A stretch of 64,000 bases of DNA. It comes from Bog-756 sp963837805 (lineage in GTDB: Bacteria > Actinomycetota > Acidimicrobiia > Acidimicrobiales > RAAP-2). Positions 53,411-62,942 of this stretch are shown here, piece by piece. The position numbers were made by a program, and so were the translations under genes. Location of the stretch: assembly GCA_963837805.1 (NCBI GenBank), contig CAWIOU010000033.1, positions 372,001 to 436,000 on the forward strand. Reading direction: 5' to 3'. The notes below the pieces were generated by a model. The model worked only from the letters and a program-made list of their open reading frames with translations, was not told the DNA's origin and did no database searches. Positions within the stretch are counted from its first letter, which is position 1; each line of letters begins with the position of its first letter.

Positions 53411-53641
53411 ATGGACTGCGTGACCATGGCGGGTAACCGGATTCGGTGCGATGGATACGGCTGTCGAACAGAGACCCTGTTCGACGTTCGAATCATCAGC
53501 GTTGAGCCCAAGTGCCCCAATGACATCCGCAGGTGGTTCGCTATGGACGGCTGGGTCTCGCAACCAGGAGATGGTGGCAGCGAAGGACAGGTGGACTTCT
53601 GCCCGCTGCATCCGACCGGACATTTCTTTACCACTCGGTAG
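53411..53641 (+). CDS. small Cys-rich hypothetical protein
   Basis: 76 aa from ATG 53411 (53426 also possible): NRIRCDGYGCRTETLFDVRI, then WFAMDGWVSQPGDGGSEGQV and a DFCPLHP end. Five cysteines in CxxxxC and CPxH-like arrangements suggest metal binding; the family is not named but the CDGYGC start recurs in actinobacterial small proteins. It lies 220 bp after repeat copy C. Confidence 0.55.
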   Translation: MDCVTMAGNRIRCDGYGCRTETLFDVRIISVEPKCPNDIRRWFAMDGWVSQPGDGGSEGQVDFCPLHPTGHFFTTR

Positions 53642-53910
53642 ACCGCATGGGCGGACACCTGGACAATCAGAAACACCTGTTGCTACCGTGGGCTGGTCAG
53701 CCCCGTCGAGTTGTGGGCACCGCCTCCCGTCTGCTCCGGACTGACACCTTGCGTCGATCCCTTCTCCGCCGAAGGGGTTGACACGCTCTGGGGAGGCAGC
53801 GGTAGCTTGCCTTTGGCGTTGGCTTAGACAGCCAGGCCCTCGCCCCGCGGTCCATAGCCCCGCCCTGACCCGGTGTTTGGAGATGCGCCTGGCGACCTGA
53901 CAAGACTGGG

Positions 53911-53925
53911 AGGACTTCCACCCCC
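53911..53925 (+). promoter_or_regulatory. DosR-box-like element upstream of PNPOx gene, copy B
   Basis: AGGACTTCCACCCCC, 91-92 bp before ATG 54017; corresponds to 6173-6187 in the duplicated block. Confidence 0.25.
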
Positions 53926-54016
53926 TTTGATACGACGATGACTTTGGTGACGGGTAAACGTCAAATAGAAGACAGTGCTCTGAACAGTGTCGCCTGACTA
54001 CCAGAAGGGAGACGTA

Positions 54017-54541
54017 ATGGACATCATTAACTTGGGTGCGACGGACGGGCTTCCCCCAGTGAACTGGGCGGAAATCGTGGAGAAACTCGATGCCCGATCG
54101 GCACCGGCTTCCGACGCCCACAACACTCGCACGACGTGGCTCTCGACGGTAAACGAGGACGGTAGTCCGCACGTGACTGCGGTTGGTGCGCTCTGGCTGG
54201 ACGGAAGCTTTTGGTTCCAGACCGGATCGGGAACCCGGAAGGGTCGCAACGTAGCCCACGACCGACGATGTTCGATCGCCGTGTCGATTCGCGATGCAGA
54301 TGTCGTCGCCGAAGGTGAGGCAGAGCGGGTGACCGACAGGGCCACACTGACACGCCTCGCTGAAGCCTGGGCGGATCAGGGGTGGCCAGCCGAACTGGAT
54401 GAGACCGGACTCGGCATCACTGCCCCATTCAACGCGCCGTCGCAGGGACCACCGCCGTGGAACGTATTTCGCATCAAGCCACATGCGGTCACCGTGGTAC
54501 TGGGCACCGAGCCGGGCGGCCTGACCCGCTTCAGGTTCTGA
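54017..54541 (+). CDS. PNPOx-like flavin-binding protein, copy B
   Basis: 174 aa, duplicate of 6278-6802; the same motifs TTWLSTVNEDGSPHVTAVGA and PPPWNVFRI, about 21 substitutions spread along the protein and no gaps. ATG 54017 has AGAAGGGAGA upstream, equivalent to copy A. The duplication also carries about 130 bp upstream and about 70 bp downstream. Both copies remain open and lack frameshifts, which suggests both are used. Confidence 0.85.
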   Translation: MDIINLGATDGLPPVNWAEIVEKLDARSAPASDAHNTRTTWLSTVNEDGSPHVTAVGALWLDGSFWFQTGSGTRKGRNVAHDRRCSIAVSIRDADVVAEGEAERVTDRATLTRLAEAWADQGWPAELDETGLGITAPFNAPSQGPPPWNVFRIKPHAVTVVLGTEPGGLTRFRF

Positions 54542-54805
54542 CCTCAGGCCAGCGGGGGCGCTTACCCAGTGTTGCTGATTGAAGGGTTGCTTGAGTCAGC
54601 ATCGGTTCCCGCTCACGAGGGCACCGTGCGCTGTGTCGGCGATCACTCAATGGGCATCGACCTCAATTCCGGAGTTCAGCACCATCTGTCCTATGGAGCG
54701 ACGCCGATTCGAGAGACCGGTCCCGAACGGCTGATCAGTCTCCAGCGGCTCGGCCGAAGGGTGGCTAACCTCCCAGTATTCAGGCGGGGCGGAAGGGCGG
54801 CAACA

Positions 54806-55098
54806 ATGGGTGAGGGATTGGAATATGACCCCGGTGCGAACAGGGCGACTCTCACCGCTCGGGGGCCTGACTGGTACTTATGGATTGAGTGGCCGAACGA
54901 TCCGACGGCGATTCCCTACCTCATGACACGCGATGAAGTAGGGGAAGCGGTTGGCGAGCACCGTCTGGGCGAGCCCGAACGATCATCGGATATTTGGAAC
55001 TGCGCTTGGGGAAGATCGGGTATTCGACGATCCGCGAGCCCGGCGATCCGTCGGACGCCTGGATGGCAGGCTGGGCGCTTGCTCCCGGTCGGAACTAG
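54806..55098 (+). pseudogene. hypothetical protein with one frameshift
   Basis: From ATG 54806 (GGAAGGGCGG upstream): MGEGLEYDPGANRATLTARG, then DWYLWIEWPNDPTAIPYLMT and RDEVGEAVGEHR. Near 54990 the frame breaks and a neighbouring frame continues YLELRLGKIGYSTIREPGDP to TAG at 55098. Corrected product about 97 aa. Family not recognised; the WYLWIEWP motif looks like a small soluble domain. Confidence 0.45.
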
Positions 55099-55220
55099 GC
55101 CCGGCCGAATGGTCACCCGAGGCCGTGAGGCGGGATTCGCACGACGCGACGGGCGATTTACATGACCGGTCGTCATGTTGCAGCGGCCAGGTCCGACTCG
55201 GCCTCGGAGTCACCCAAAGC

Positions 55221-56204
55221 TCACTCAAGCGTGAGCTGCTCGATAACGTCAGGTGGAAGCTCCTCGACGACTTCGGGTGGTACGAGGTCCTGCACGGCTC
55301 CAGCCAATCGCTTTGAACGGGATCGAAGCGACAGCATCTCACCGAAGCGTTCATCGTCTCCCTTCATGCCGGAAACGAGCGTTGAGTGGGCGATGAAGGC
55401 CGCCCCGACGAACATGACCAGGAGTGATACTGCCTCGAGCGGCCCGTACGCGCCCGAGGTCCGCAAGGTGTCGCCGAACAGAGCGATGCCAATGGCAATG
55501 CTGGCCAACGGATCGACAAGAACGAGAGCGGTCTGCGAGGAAGCGATGGGCCCGGCGTGATAGGCGTTCTGTGCCAAGAACAGGGAGCCCACTCCACACA
55601 CGACGAGTGCGTAGGTCTGCCAATGGCCGAACATATGCGTCCAGTCGATCGCCACATAGTCGCTCACTGTCTTTATGAGCGACGCGGTGAACGCAAACCC
55701 GACGGCCCCCGCCGCACCGAACATGGCCGCACGCCACCACCGGGGTCCCCGCAGGGCAAGTCCCACCATCAGGACAATCGTTCCCCCACACACCGAGGCG
55801 GTCACGATCCATCCCTGTGTCGTTGGCACCAGGTTGCCCCCGCCGGGTTGGGCGAAGACGAGAAAACCGGCCAGACCGCCGGCGGCAGCTAGGCATGCGA
55901 GCCATTCCGAGAGACCAATGCGGAACCGGAACCATGTAGCCAGCAGAAAGACCAGAAACACCAACTCGGCGGTGAGAATGGGTTGGACCTGACTCAGGTT
56001 GCCGAGATGCAGGGCCACCGCCTGTAAGAGAAACGACGCTGCAATGATCCCCAACCCCAACAGCCAGATCCCCCGCTTCAGCGCATGTGCCAACAAGCTG
56101 AGCCGTAAGGTGGCGTCTTCTGGAGCGTTCTCAATCCCCATACGCTCGAAGATGCTGCTCAGTGCGTTGGCTAAGGCACAGACACTGGCCAGGAAATACA
56201 CCAT
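55221..56204 (-). CDS. DMT-superfamily (EamA-like) transporter
   Basis: About 327 aa from ATG 56204 with nine to ten membrane helices. Features: YFLASVCALANALSSIFERM, then ENAPEDATLRLSLLAHALKR and LQAVALHLGNLSQVQPILTA, a pattern I recognise from actinobacterial DMT permeases of unknown substrate. The C-terminal 30 residues are cytoplasmic and end in VPPEVVEELPPDVIEQLTL. No adjacent regulator suggests the substrate. ATG 56285 would add 27 residues without support. Confidence 0.75.
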   Translation of the reverse strand: MVYFLASVCALANALSSIFERMGIENAPEDATLRLSLLAHALKRGIWLLGLGIIAASFLLQAVALHLGNLSQVQPILTAELVFLVFLLATWFRFRIGLSEWLACLAAAGGLAGFLVFAQPGGGNLVPTTQGWIVTASVCGGTIVLMVGLALRGPRWWRAAMFGAAGAVGFAFTASLIKTVSDYVAIDWTHMFGHWQTYALVVCGVGSLFLAQNAYHAGPIASSQTALVLVDPLASIAIGIALFGDTLRTSGAYGPLEAVSLLVMFVGAAFIAHSTLVSGMKGDDERFGEMLSLRSRSKRLAGAVQDLVPPEVVEELPPDVIEQLTLE

Positions 56205-56325
56205 CAGATGTGCAGTCCTGAGCGCACGTGGGAACTCCTCTTCAACTTTCGGGGGCCATTCGCTAAAATAACGGGGCACGATCATCGAGGGTCTCGACCT
56301 CGGTTCGATCGTGGTAGGAGAACTA

Positions 56326-56781
56326 ATGGTGAAGCCGATCCCAGATGGGTACCCGCGAGTGACGCCCTACCTGATCGTAGACGACGCCGACTCTGCAATC
56401 GACTTCTGCATCTCGGTTCTCGGAGCGGAGGAGCGGATGCGAATGCCGGCTCCCGGCGACAAGGTCGGCCATGCCGAGTTGGCGATCGGGGAGTCGCTGA
56501 TCATGCTGGCGGACGAGTTCCCCGATATGGGTGCCCGCAGCCCGAGGTCGGTCGGTGGCTCGCCGGTGACGATCCACGTCTACGTTGAGGATGCAGACGC
56601 AACGGTCGCACTCGCCGTTAAGGCTGGCGCCACCACCACCCGCCCTGTGGAGGACAAGTTCTATGGAGATCGGGGCGGAGAGTTCCTAGACCCCTATGGC
56701 CACCGGTGGAGCATCGCCTCTCACGTTGAGGACCTCTTTCCCGAGGAGATGCAGCGGCGCATGGGAGCGATGCCGGGCTGA
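56326..56781 (+). CDS. VOC/PhnB-like glyoxalase-fold protein
   Basis: 151 aa: YPRVTPYLIVDDADSAIDFC, FAE-like VGHAELAIGESLIMLADEFP and EDKFYGDRGGEFLDPYGHRW. The second and third blocks are the PhnB signature of metal-binding VOC proteins. ATG 56326 has TAGGAGAA upstream. Function is unknown; relatives include uncharacterised PhnB-like and fosfomycin-resistance-like proteins. Confidence 0.82.
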   Translation: MVKPIPDGYPRVTPYLIVDDADSAIDFCISVLGAEERMRMPAPGDKVGHAELAIGESLIMLADEFPDMGARSPRSVGGSPVTIHVYVEDADATVALAVKAGATTTRPVEDKFYGDRGGEFLDPYGHRWSIASHVEDLFPEEMQRRMGAMPG

Positions 56782-57352
56782 GCAGCCAAGAAGCACCAGT
56801 TGGGGCGTTCTTGAGGCGCTCGCTGTATCGGCCAGCAGGGTGCCGGGCCCGGAGTGGGGATGAGAGTCGCATCCCTACTCGACGGATCCGGTCCCGCGGA
56901 GTACTCGGTCGTGGTGGAGACCGAGGACTCTGCGTACTCCATATCGGCAGATTCGACCCGTGGCTTGAGAGACGGGCGAGGTTTGACCCTGGACAAAGGT
57001 GGGTATGGGAAGGGGTGGTTTGCGTGATCCCGACATCCGGCCTGATTGTGCGCGCCAATCCCTCTCCCACCGGGGGATTTGTGCGCACCCTTGCCACCGC
57101 TTGTGGAGAGCGCCAGGCCGGGAGCTCGCCTGGGGAGGGCAGCGAACTTGACGTGCTCCGCGGTCAGGGGTATTCACCCCGGCGTAGGCTGTCGGCGTGG
57201 AGCACTACGCGTTCGGGTCCACTCCTCCCAGTGGATTGCCGTGGAGCGCCTGAAACTGGCGAAGTAGGCTCGCCGTTGTCGGGTTTGTCGGAGGTTCCAC
57301 CGTCGAGGTCGTCCTAGTGGTCCAAGGCGGTGGGACCTTCCCGGCGCCCTGA
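56782..57352. other. 571-bp interval with decayed duplicated sequence
   Basis: 57176-57264 matches the start and end of the small gene at 41765 and its flank with about 190 bp missing (VEHYA joined to the 58-bp repeat). The rest shows no supported gene. Confidence 0.5.
57211..57264. repeat. 58-bp dispersed repeat, copy 3
   Basis: GTTCGGGTCCACTCCTCCCA begins a block ending GCCGTGGAGCGCCTGAAAC; aligns with 41967-42024 and 42473-42530. Confidence 0.5.
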
Positions 57353-57715
57353 TCAGAGGTTCTCGATTCGCTGCTGCAACTCGTTGAGGCATGTGGCGAG
57401 CTCCATACCGATCTCGGCAGCGCCCGCTCGGAGGATCAACGGATTCACCCCGGCAAGCAGTTGACCCTCGTACCGCTCCGCGATGAGGGCATAACGCCCA
57501 ACCTGTTCGCCCAACGCCATACCGATCGACTCATCTGGGCAGGGATGGCCGGCAAGCCAACGCCTGGCTTCATCGGTGGTGTCTTTGATATGAGCAGCGA
57601 CATCCGCTACGGGAGCCTCGTCGGTGCCTTGGACATCGATAACGAGCAGGCCGGCGACCAGGAGCGCCTTGATCGTCGGCGTAGCCTCCTGCCACCACTC
57701 CCTGACGGGGTCCAT
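57353..57715 (-). CDS. hypothetical protein, paralog 2 of a duplicated pair
   Basis: 120 aa from ATG 57715 (MDPVREWWQEATPTIKALLV), homologous end to end with 42043-42405. Same hydrophobic N-helix and helical body (KDTTDEARRWLAGHPCPDES; GAAEIGMELATCLNELQQRI). A two-codon longer start at 57721 is possible. It lies downstream of a decayed copy of the small Cys/His gene, so this block is the more eroded of the two. Confidence 0.7.
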   Translation of the reverse strand: MDPVREWWQEATPTIKALLVAGLLVIDVQGTDEAPVADVAAHIKDTTDEARRWLAGHPCPDESIGMALGEQVGRYALIAERYEGQLLAGVNPLILRAGAAEIGMELATCLNELQQRIENL

Positions 57716-58078
57716 GCTCAATCATCTCACCACTGACCCGAGTGTTCATGATGAAGTTGGCCCCCGGTTCGGAGGTGTTTCGAGCAAGTGATGTGTAGGT
57801 GCCGAGCAACCGGACCCGTCCGCGCAATCCAGTGATCATCGTCATGAGTTCCTCCTTCGTGTCGGTCCGGAACCGCGAGGGCAATCCGGGTTGGTGACGT
57901 TTCCTGTCGTCACAGCCTCGGTGGCGATGCTCTGACCACGTTGCAATTGCGGGTCCTACTAGAGTGCTGGGCCGACGGGGAGTACGAGGCGCCACCGATC
58001 CAGGTGTTCTGGCCATGCATGTGTCCGCAGGGTTGGCTCGTTTCCAGTTCCACTCTTCTCGAGAATTAGGCTGCAGGC
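57716..58078. other. 363-bp interval, possible small leader ORF
   Basis: On the minus strand ATG 57846 follows AAGGAGGA and reads MTMITGLRGRVRLLGTYTSL for about 40 plausible residues before entering the duplicated gene in another frame (stop at 57570). A short leader or a remnant is possible. Nothing else is supported. Confidence 0.35.
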
Positions 58079-58969
58079 GTGGCCCTTATTCCCGGCGATC
58101 ACGTGCTCTGGCTGCCGAGCGGTAGGTGCATCGGCTATTGCGTCTATGGCGATTCGGCGGGCAAGGTGGTGCTCAACTGTCACGGCGGCTTGGTGAGCGG
58201 ACACGACGCCGCCCCGGCCGATCGGCACGCCAGTTCGCTCGGGCTGTGCATCGTGTCGCCCGACCGCCCAGGAGTGGGTCGCACCGATCGGTTGCCTGAC
58301 TACGGGATGCACTCATGGGTAAAAGCCGATGTCGGACCACTGCTCGAGCACCTGCAAATCGATCAGTTCGCGGTGATGGGGTGGTCCGAAGGTGGTCAGT
58401 ATGCCCTCGCCGTCGCGTTCGAACTGGAGCGTCGGGTGACGCGGTGTGCGGTGGTTGCTGGTTGTCTCCCGCTCGACGATCCCTCAACGTTCAAGGAACT
58501 CAACCGACTGGACCGCACCTTGACCGGGCTCTCCAGGCGTGCCCCGTTCCTCACCCGCAGCTACTTCAGTCTCATCAGCTTGCTTTCGGCGGTAGCACCG
58601 GGCTTGTTGATCCGGTCCACGATCCGAGGACTGCCGAAGGCCGAATCCGAGGAGGTGCTGGCGCAGGGCGAATGGCTATCCAGCATGCTCGGGCAAGGAG
58701 CCCGCCAACCACAAGGGGGTGTAGACGAGTACCTGGCGATGAGCGCACCTTGGGGTTTTGCCCCTGAGGACGTCGCCGTACCGGTCCGGGTCTTCCAAGG
58801 TGGCGCTGATGCCCTCGTGCCAATGAAGTGGGGCAAGGTGCTTGCCGATCGGATTCCAGGTGCGACGCTCACGATCTACCCCGACGAAGGCCACTTCATA
58901 GCCCTTACCCGATCCACGGAGGTCCTCATGTACCTTGCAGCCGACACCGACGTACCAGCCACGGACTAG
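58079..58969 (+). CDS. alpha/beta hydrolase
   Basis: 296 aa. HG motif NCHGGLVSGHD (oxyanion region), nucleophile elbow GWSEGG (Ser), acid in GGADALVP and His in DEGHFIAL, so the triad is complete. SPDRPGVGRTD is typical of the lipase/esterase-like clan. The cap domain is about residues 130-210. The substrate is unknown. GTG 58079 starts it without a strong RBS. It lies before a TetR-like regulator. Confidence 0.85.
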   Translation: MALIPGDHVLWLPSGRCIGYCVYGDSAGKVVLNCHGGLVSGHDAAPADRHASSLGLCIVSPDRPGVGRTDRLPDYGMHSWVKADVGPLLEHLQIDQFAVMGWSEGGQYALAVAFELERRVTRCAVVAGCLPLDDPSTFKELNRLDRTLTGLSRRAPFLTRSYFSLISLLSAVAPGLLIRSTIRGLPKAESEEVLAQGEWLSSMLGQGARQPQGGVDEYLAMSAPWGFAPEDVAVPVRVFQGGADALVPMKWGKVLADRIPGATLTIYPDEGHFIALTRSTEVLMYLAADTDVPATD

Positions 58970-59077
58970 CGCGCCAAAGCATCAGATCAGCCCTCTCCCT
59001 GACGTCGCCAGATCGATGATTCTTACAAGGTCGACTCCCGACCCACGGCGGTCAGGTGGTCCCATAGACAAGGCCTC

Positions 59078-59096
59078 TTGCAACTTGAAGTTGCAA
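59078..59096. promoter_or_regulatory. palindrome upstream of TetR-like gene, probable operator
   Basis: TTGCAACTT-G-AAGTTGCAA, a perfect 9-bp inverted repeat 114 bp before the ATG at 59211. The half-site is shared with the palindrome at 2415-2441. Autoregulation by the TetR-like protein is inference. Confidence 0.5.
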
Positions 59097-59210
59097 TCGC
59101 TAATCTCACTGTGTCGGCGGGAACCGGTTCTCTCGGGCAGCCGGATTGGCGGATCCGGTGGCCCGAGATGCCGTGGCCCATCCGCCGGAGCCAAGGTCTG
59201 GAGGTTGCGA

Positions 59211-59975
59211 ATGGCCACGGATCGGCGGCCACGGCAGAGCCGGGAGGACCTTCGAGCTCTCTTGTTGTCCGCGGGACAGTCGATCCTCCTCGACGAAGGG
59301 CTCGGCACGGTGGCTGATGCCCTGAATTTCAAGCGGGCCTTCGACCGGGTCGAGTCTGAAACTGGGATCAAGCTGACGAACGCCTCGGTGATCGGACGGG
59401 TGTGGGCGCACCTGGACGATTACCAGACCGACGTATTGGTCGAGCTGGCTTCAGACACAAGCCGGTCAAACGTATCCGAGGTCGACGAGTTGGTGGCCGC
59501 CGTCTTGTCCGATTGGGACCTGTCGACGGCCCAGGCACGCTCGGAAGCCTTGTCGGAGGTATGCCGTGTGGCGGGTGCGGCTCTCGGTGATGCTCTCCGC
59601 CACTCGGCGAGCTGGTCGGTGTGGATCAACGTGTGGACGATGGCGACCTCAAGCGACCTCCCTGACCGACACCAACGGGTGCTGTCTACGCTCATGCAGA
59701 GCTACGACGCAATCAACCAGGAAGGGGAAAAGGCGTTTGGAAGCCTCATGACGGTCTTCGGCTATCGGATCAAAGAGCCCTTGACGGTGTTGCAGTTCCT
59801 CAATGCCGTCGGGGCTCTGTCAGAAGGGTGCTCCCTTCGGGACCGGGTCGACACCAGGATGTTAGGGATCGTCCGTCCCACGGGACCAGGTGGAGAAGAT
59901 CAGACATGGACGATATTCGGCATCGGGCTCCACGCTCTTGTGCTGGAGTTCTTCGAGTTAGATCCCAACCTCTGA
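59211..59975 (+). CDS. TetR/AcrR-like transcriptional regulator
   Basis: 254 aa from ATG 59211 (GGAGGT upstream). The N-terminal DNA-binding region (residues about 5-75) has REDLRALLLSAGQSILLDEG, then a variant recognition helix and SVIGRVWAHLDDYQTDVLVE, the TetR-type segment that follows it. The C-terminal 170 residues are helical and would bind a ligand. Atypical loops make the match moderate. It lies between a hydrolase and a LAL-type regulator, and the palindrome upstream is a candidate self-operator. Confidence 0.65.
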   Translation: MATDRRPRQSREDLRALLLSAGQSILLDEGLGTVADALNFKRAFDRVESETGIKLTNASVIGRVWAHLDDYQTDVLVELASDTSRSNVSEVDELVAAVLSDWDLSTAQARSEALSEVCRVAGAALGDALRHSASWSVWINVWTMATSSDLPDRHQRVLSTLMQSYDAINQEGEKAFGSLMTVFGYRIKEPLTVLQFLNAVGALSEGCSLRDRVDTRMLGIVRPTGPGGEDQTWTIFGIGLHALVLEFFELDPNL

Positions 59976-60112
59976 ATGGCACAGCTGGATCTCCGAGATC
60001 ACGTGACATATCCAGCCGTGCTAGGGCAGCACCTGCTCGGGCTCGGCACGAATCGGATCACAAGACACAAACCCAAACAGCCAAATGGGCTGCTCTTTGT
60101 TAACGTCATTAG

Positions 60113-62843
60113 GTGCTGATCGGACGGGGATCGGAATGCGAAGAGCTGCTCGCCCTGCTTGAAAGAGTTCGCCTGGGCACTGGCGGGGGTCGACTCCTAC
60201 GGGGACCGCCTGGGATCGGAAAGACTACGCTGTTGTCGTGGACCGTCCAGCAGGCCCTGAGCTTTCGAGTCGTCTCACTTGAATGTGACGAATCGTCCCG
60301 TCAACTTCCGCTTTCAACGCTGCGAGATCTCGTAAGCCTCGGCGAGGATGAGGTCGAAAAACTCCTACCCGAGCATCGGGGGGCACTCCTTGGGATTCTG
60401 GGCCGGGAGACTTCGACAGCAGATGCAAAGGGACTCGGGGCCGCACTGGTGGCGCTGCTGTCCTCGTGGTCCGAGACCGCACCTCTCCTAGTTGTCATCG
60501 ACGATCTGCATTGGGTCGATGCGACGTCTCTTGATGCCATTGTGTTCGCCCACCGCCGGCTCGATCACGAACGAGCCCTGATTTTGGCGGCTGCACGTGA
60601 CGGTCTACCGGATCCGATCGAGTCGATGACCACTCTTGCTGTGGCTGGACTTTCGCCGTTCGATGTTGCTCAACTCCTTGACGGTATCGTCGAACCTCGA
60701 GTCACGGAAGAGTTGACGCTGGCCACCGATGGAAACCCCCTGGCGATCAATGAGATTGTCGGTCATTTGACAACTGCCCAACGCGAGGGTCGTGAGCCGC
60801 TGCCAGCATTTGCACCGATCGGCGACCTTCTCCGAGATGCATTTGCCACACGGGCCGCCGATCTGTCGGCTGAACAACGAACCCTGCTCCTCTGTGTGGC
60901 TGCCGATTCACGGGTGACGATGGCTGAACTCACTACTGCAGCAGGAACCGACCAACCCGACAAGGACATTGGTCTTCTCTGTGAGCGCGGATTGCTGAAG
61001 AAACTCTCTTCCGGTCGACTGGAGTTCGACCATCCCCTCATCCGCAGTGCGATCTACCTGAGCGCAACCCCTTCTGCCCGACGCCAGGCGCACGAACGCC
61101 TTGCCGGAGCGGTTCCAAGCTCCGATGTCGGCCGTCGGGCCTGGCACTTGGCCTCCGCCGCGGCCGGCCCCGACGAATCGGCGGCGGCTGAATTGGATAT
61201 TGCCGCTGCGTACGCCGCTGAGCACGGGGATGCATTGGCGGCCGGAACGGCCCTCGTGCGAGCTGCGGAACTTTCAACAGCGGAGTCGCGTTCGGATCGG
61301 CTCGTACGAGCGGGAATGGCCTTTTCCCAGGCCGGGGCGATCCATCAGGCCCTTGACATCTTCGACCAGGCATTGGCCACTGCCACTGATCCACTCATTC
61401 GCGCTGATATCGAGCTGCTCCGAGCCATACCCTATCTTTTCGCCTACGGACCGGCCCAGCTTCAAGAGAGTCTTGTCAAACTCGGAGATCAGCTTCTTAC
61501 CCTTGACGCTGCTCGGTCAGCGATGGCTGACGTTCTCGCCGCACTTGTCTCCTTCAGCTGTTGTCGTATGAATGAGGTGCAAGCGCTCTGCCTCAGAGCC
61601 ATGAGTTCGAATGCCGAGTCAAGGGGCCCGACCGGCGATTTAGCGACCATGCTGAGTGCCATCGCTCAAGCACTGCGCGGGGAATTGACCGATACGCGGA
61701 GTCTGTTACTGGAGCATGCCCGGAACATCTGTGATTCGCCCGATCAAGTCGAGACTTCGTCGGCAGCGTTCCTGGCCACAACCTTGGCCTGGACAGGGGA
61801 CTGGGCGATGTCCTCGCGTCTGATCTCCACACTTGTTCGTCAGAGTCATCAGCACGGCGAGGTTGTCCTTCTTCTGCATTTGCTGGCTGTGAGGTCTGAC
61901 CTCAATTTTCGAATCGGTCAGTGGGCGGCGGCGTTAGGAGACGAGCGCGAAGAGCGAGGAACTTGCCCGGGAAACCGGCCAACGGACGATGACCAGCTAT
62001 GCACTCATCATGCGTCCGCGTGTCGAAGCGGGTCTCGGACGGTCAGAAGAAGCCATTCGGCACGTTAGCGAGGCATTCGCAATCGCCTCGGAGTTGGGTT
62101 GTTTCCTCGAAGCCGCGAACAGCGCAGTCGGATTCGTCGCGCTTGCGGCGGGTCGTGTGCCGCAGGCCATCGAGGCGTTCGAGCAGGCAAAGCGCATCTC
62201 CGAGGGAGAAGGATTGACGCTCATTACCGCGTTCCCCTGGGCGCCCGACATCGTTGAGGCGTACCTGCGAGCGGGATTTCCGGACAAGGCCAAGGCGATC
62301 GTGACGGGATTGGGCAAGTCGGCCGTGGAGGGTGATCTTCCCATTGCGCTCCAGGCACGATGCAACGCACTCGTCGCAGATGTGGACTATGACAAGATAT
62401 TTCTCAAATCGATCGACAAGTGTGCGACGGCAGGTGCCCCATTTGAAACGGCTCGGAGTCGTCTGGCCTTTGGGGAGCGGTTGCGGCGCGATGGACGGCG
62501 CAAGGATGCCGTTTCGCAACTCGAGGGGGCCCACGAGGGCTTCGCTCGTCTCCGCGCACTTCCGTGGTTAAGTCGAGCGGAGCGGGGATTGGCTGCCTGC
62601 GGCCGCGTCCGTGCCTCGACAGACTCCGCATTTACGGATTTGACGATTCAGGAGCTGCAGGTCGCCGTTACGGTGGCTGGCGGAGTCACCAGCCGCGAGG
62701 CTGCTGCCGCCTTGATCCTGAGTCCTCGGACCGTTGAGTATCACCTCCAACAGGTCTACCGAAAGCTCGGGATCAGGTCGCGGGCGGAACTGGCTCGGCG
62801 ATTTGACATTGCGGAGGGCCTGGAGAGTTCGGATCGATCCTAA
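60113..62843 (+). pseudogene. large ATPase LuxR-type (LAL) regulator with one frameshift
   Basis: From GTG 60113: P-loop GPPGIGKTT at 31-39, Walker B LLVVIDD at 125-131, then an ATPase lid and long TPR-like helical middle. At about 61945 the frame changes by one base: the first frame ends in nonsense at 62068, while the second continues AREIGQRTMTSYALI-like sequence (MTSYALIMRPRVEAGLGRSE) to a C-terminal LuxR HTH (SREAAAALILSPRTVEYHLQ) ending at 62843. Corrected about 909 aa, the normal LAL size. With a single shift and all domains intact it may be functional if the base is an error. LAL proteins activate genes in response to metabolites. Confidence 0.75.
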
Positions 62844-62942
62844 GCCCGATCAGCCAGCACAGCCGCTCATGCTTATCTGCTGCTTTCGATCGTTGCGTCC
62901 CATCGCTTTAAGACGCAGAGGCATCGAGAATGGCCAGCAGTT

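Noticed and set aside
53309..54484. 391-codon minus frame across the second PNPOx gene
   Set aside because: Reads antisense to a duplicated, well-supported gene; composition is shadow-like.
55351..55935. Minus frame inside the DMT transporter
   Set aside because: Wrong-frame reading of the transporter gene on the same strand.
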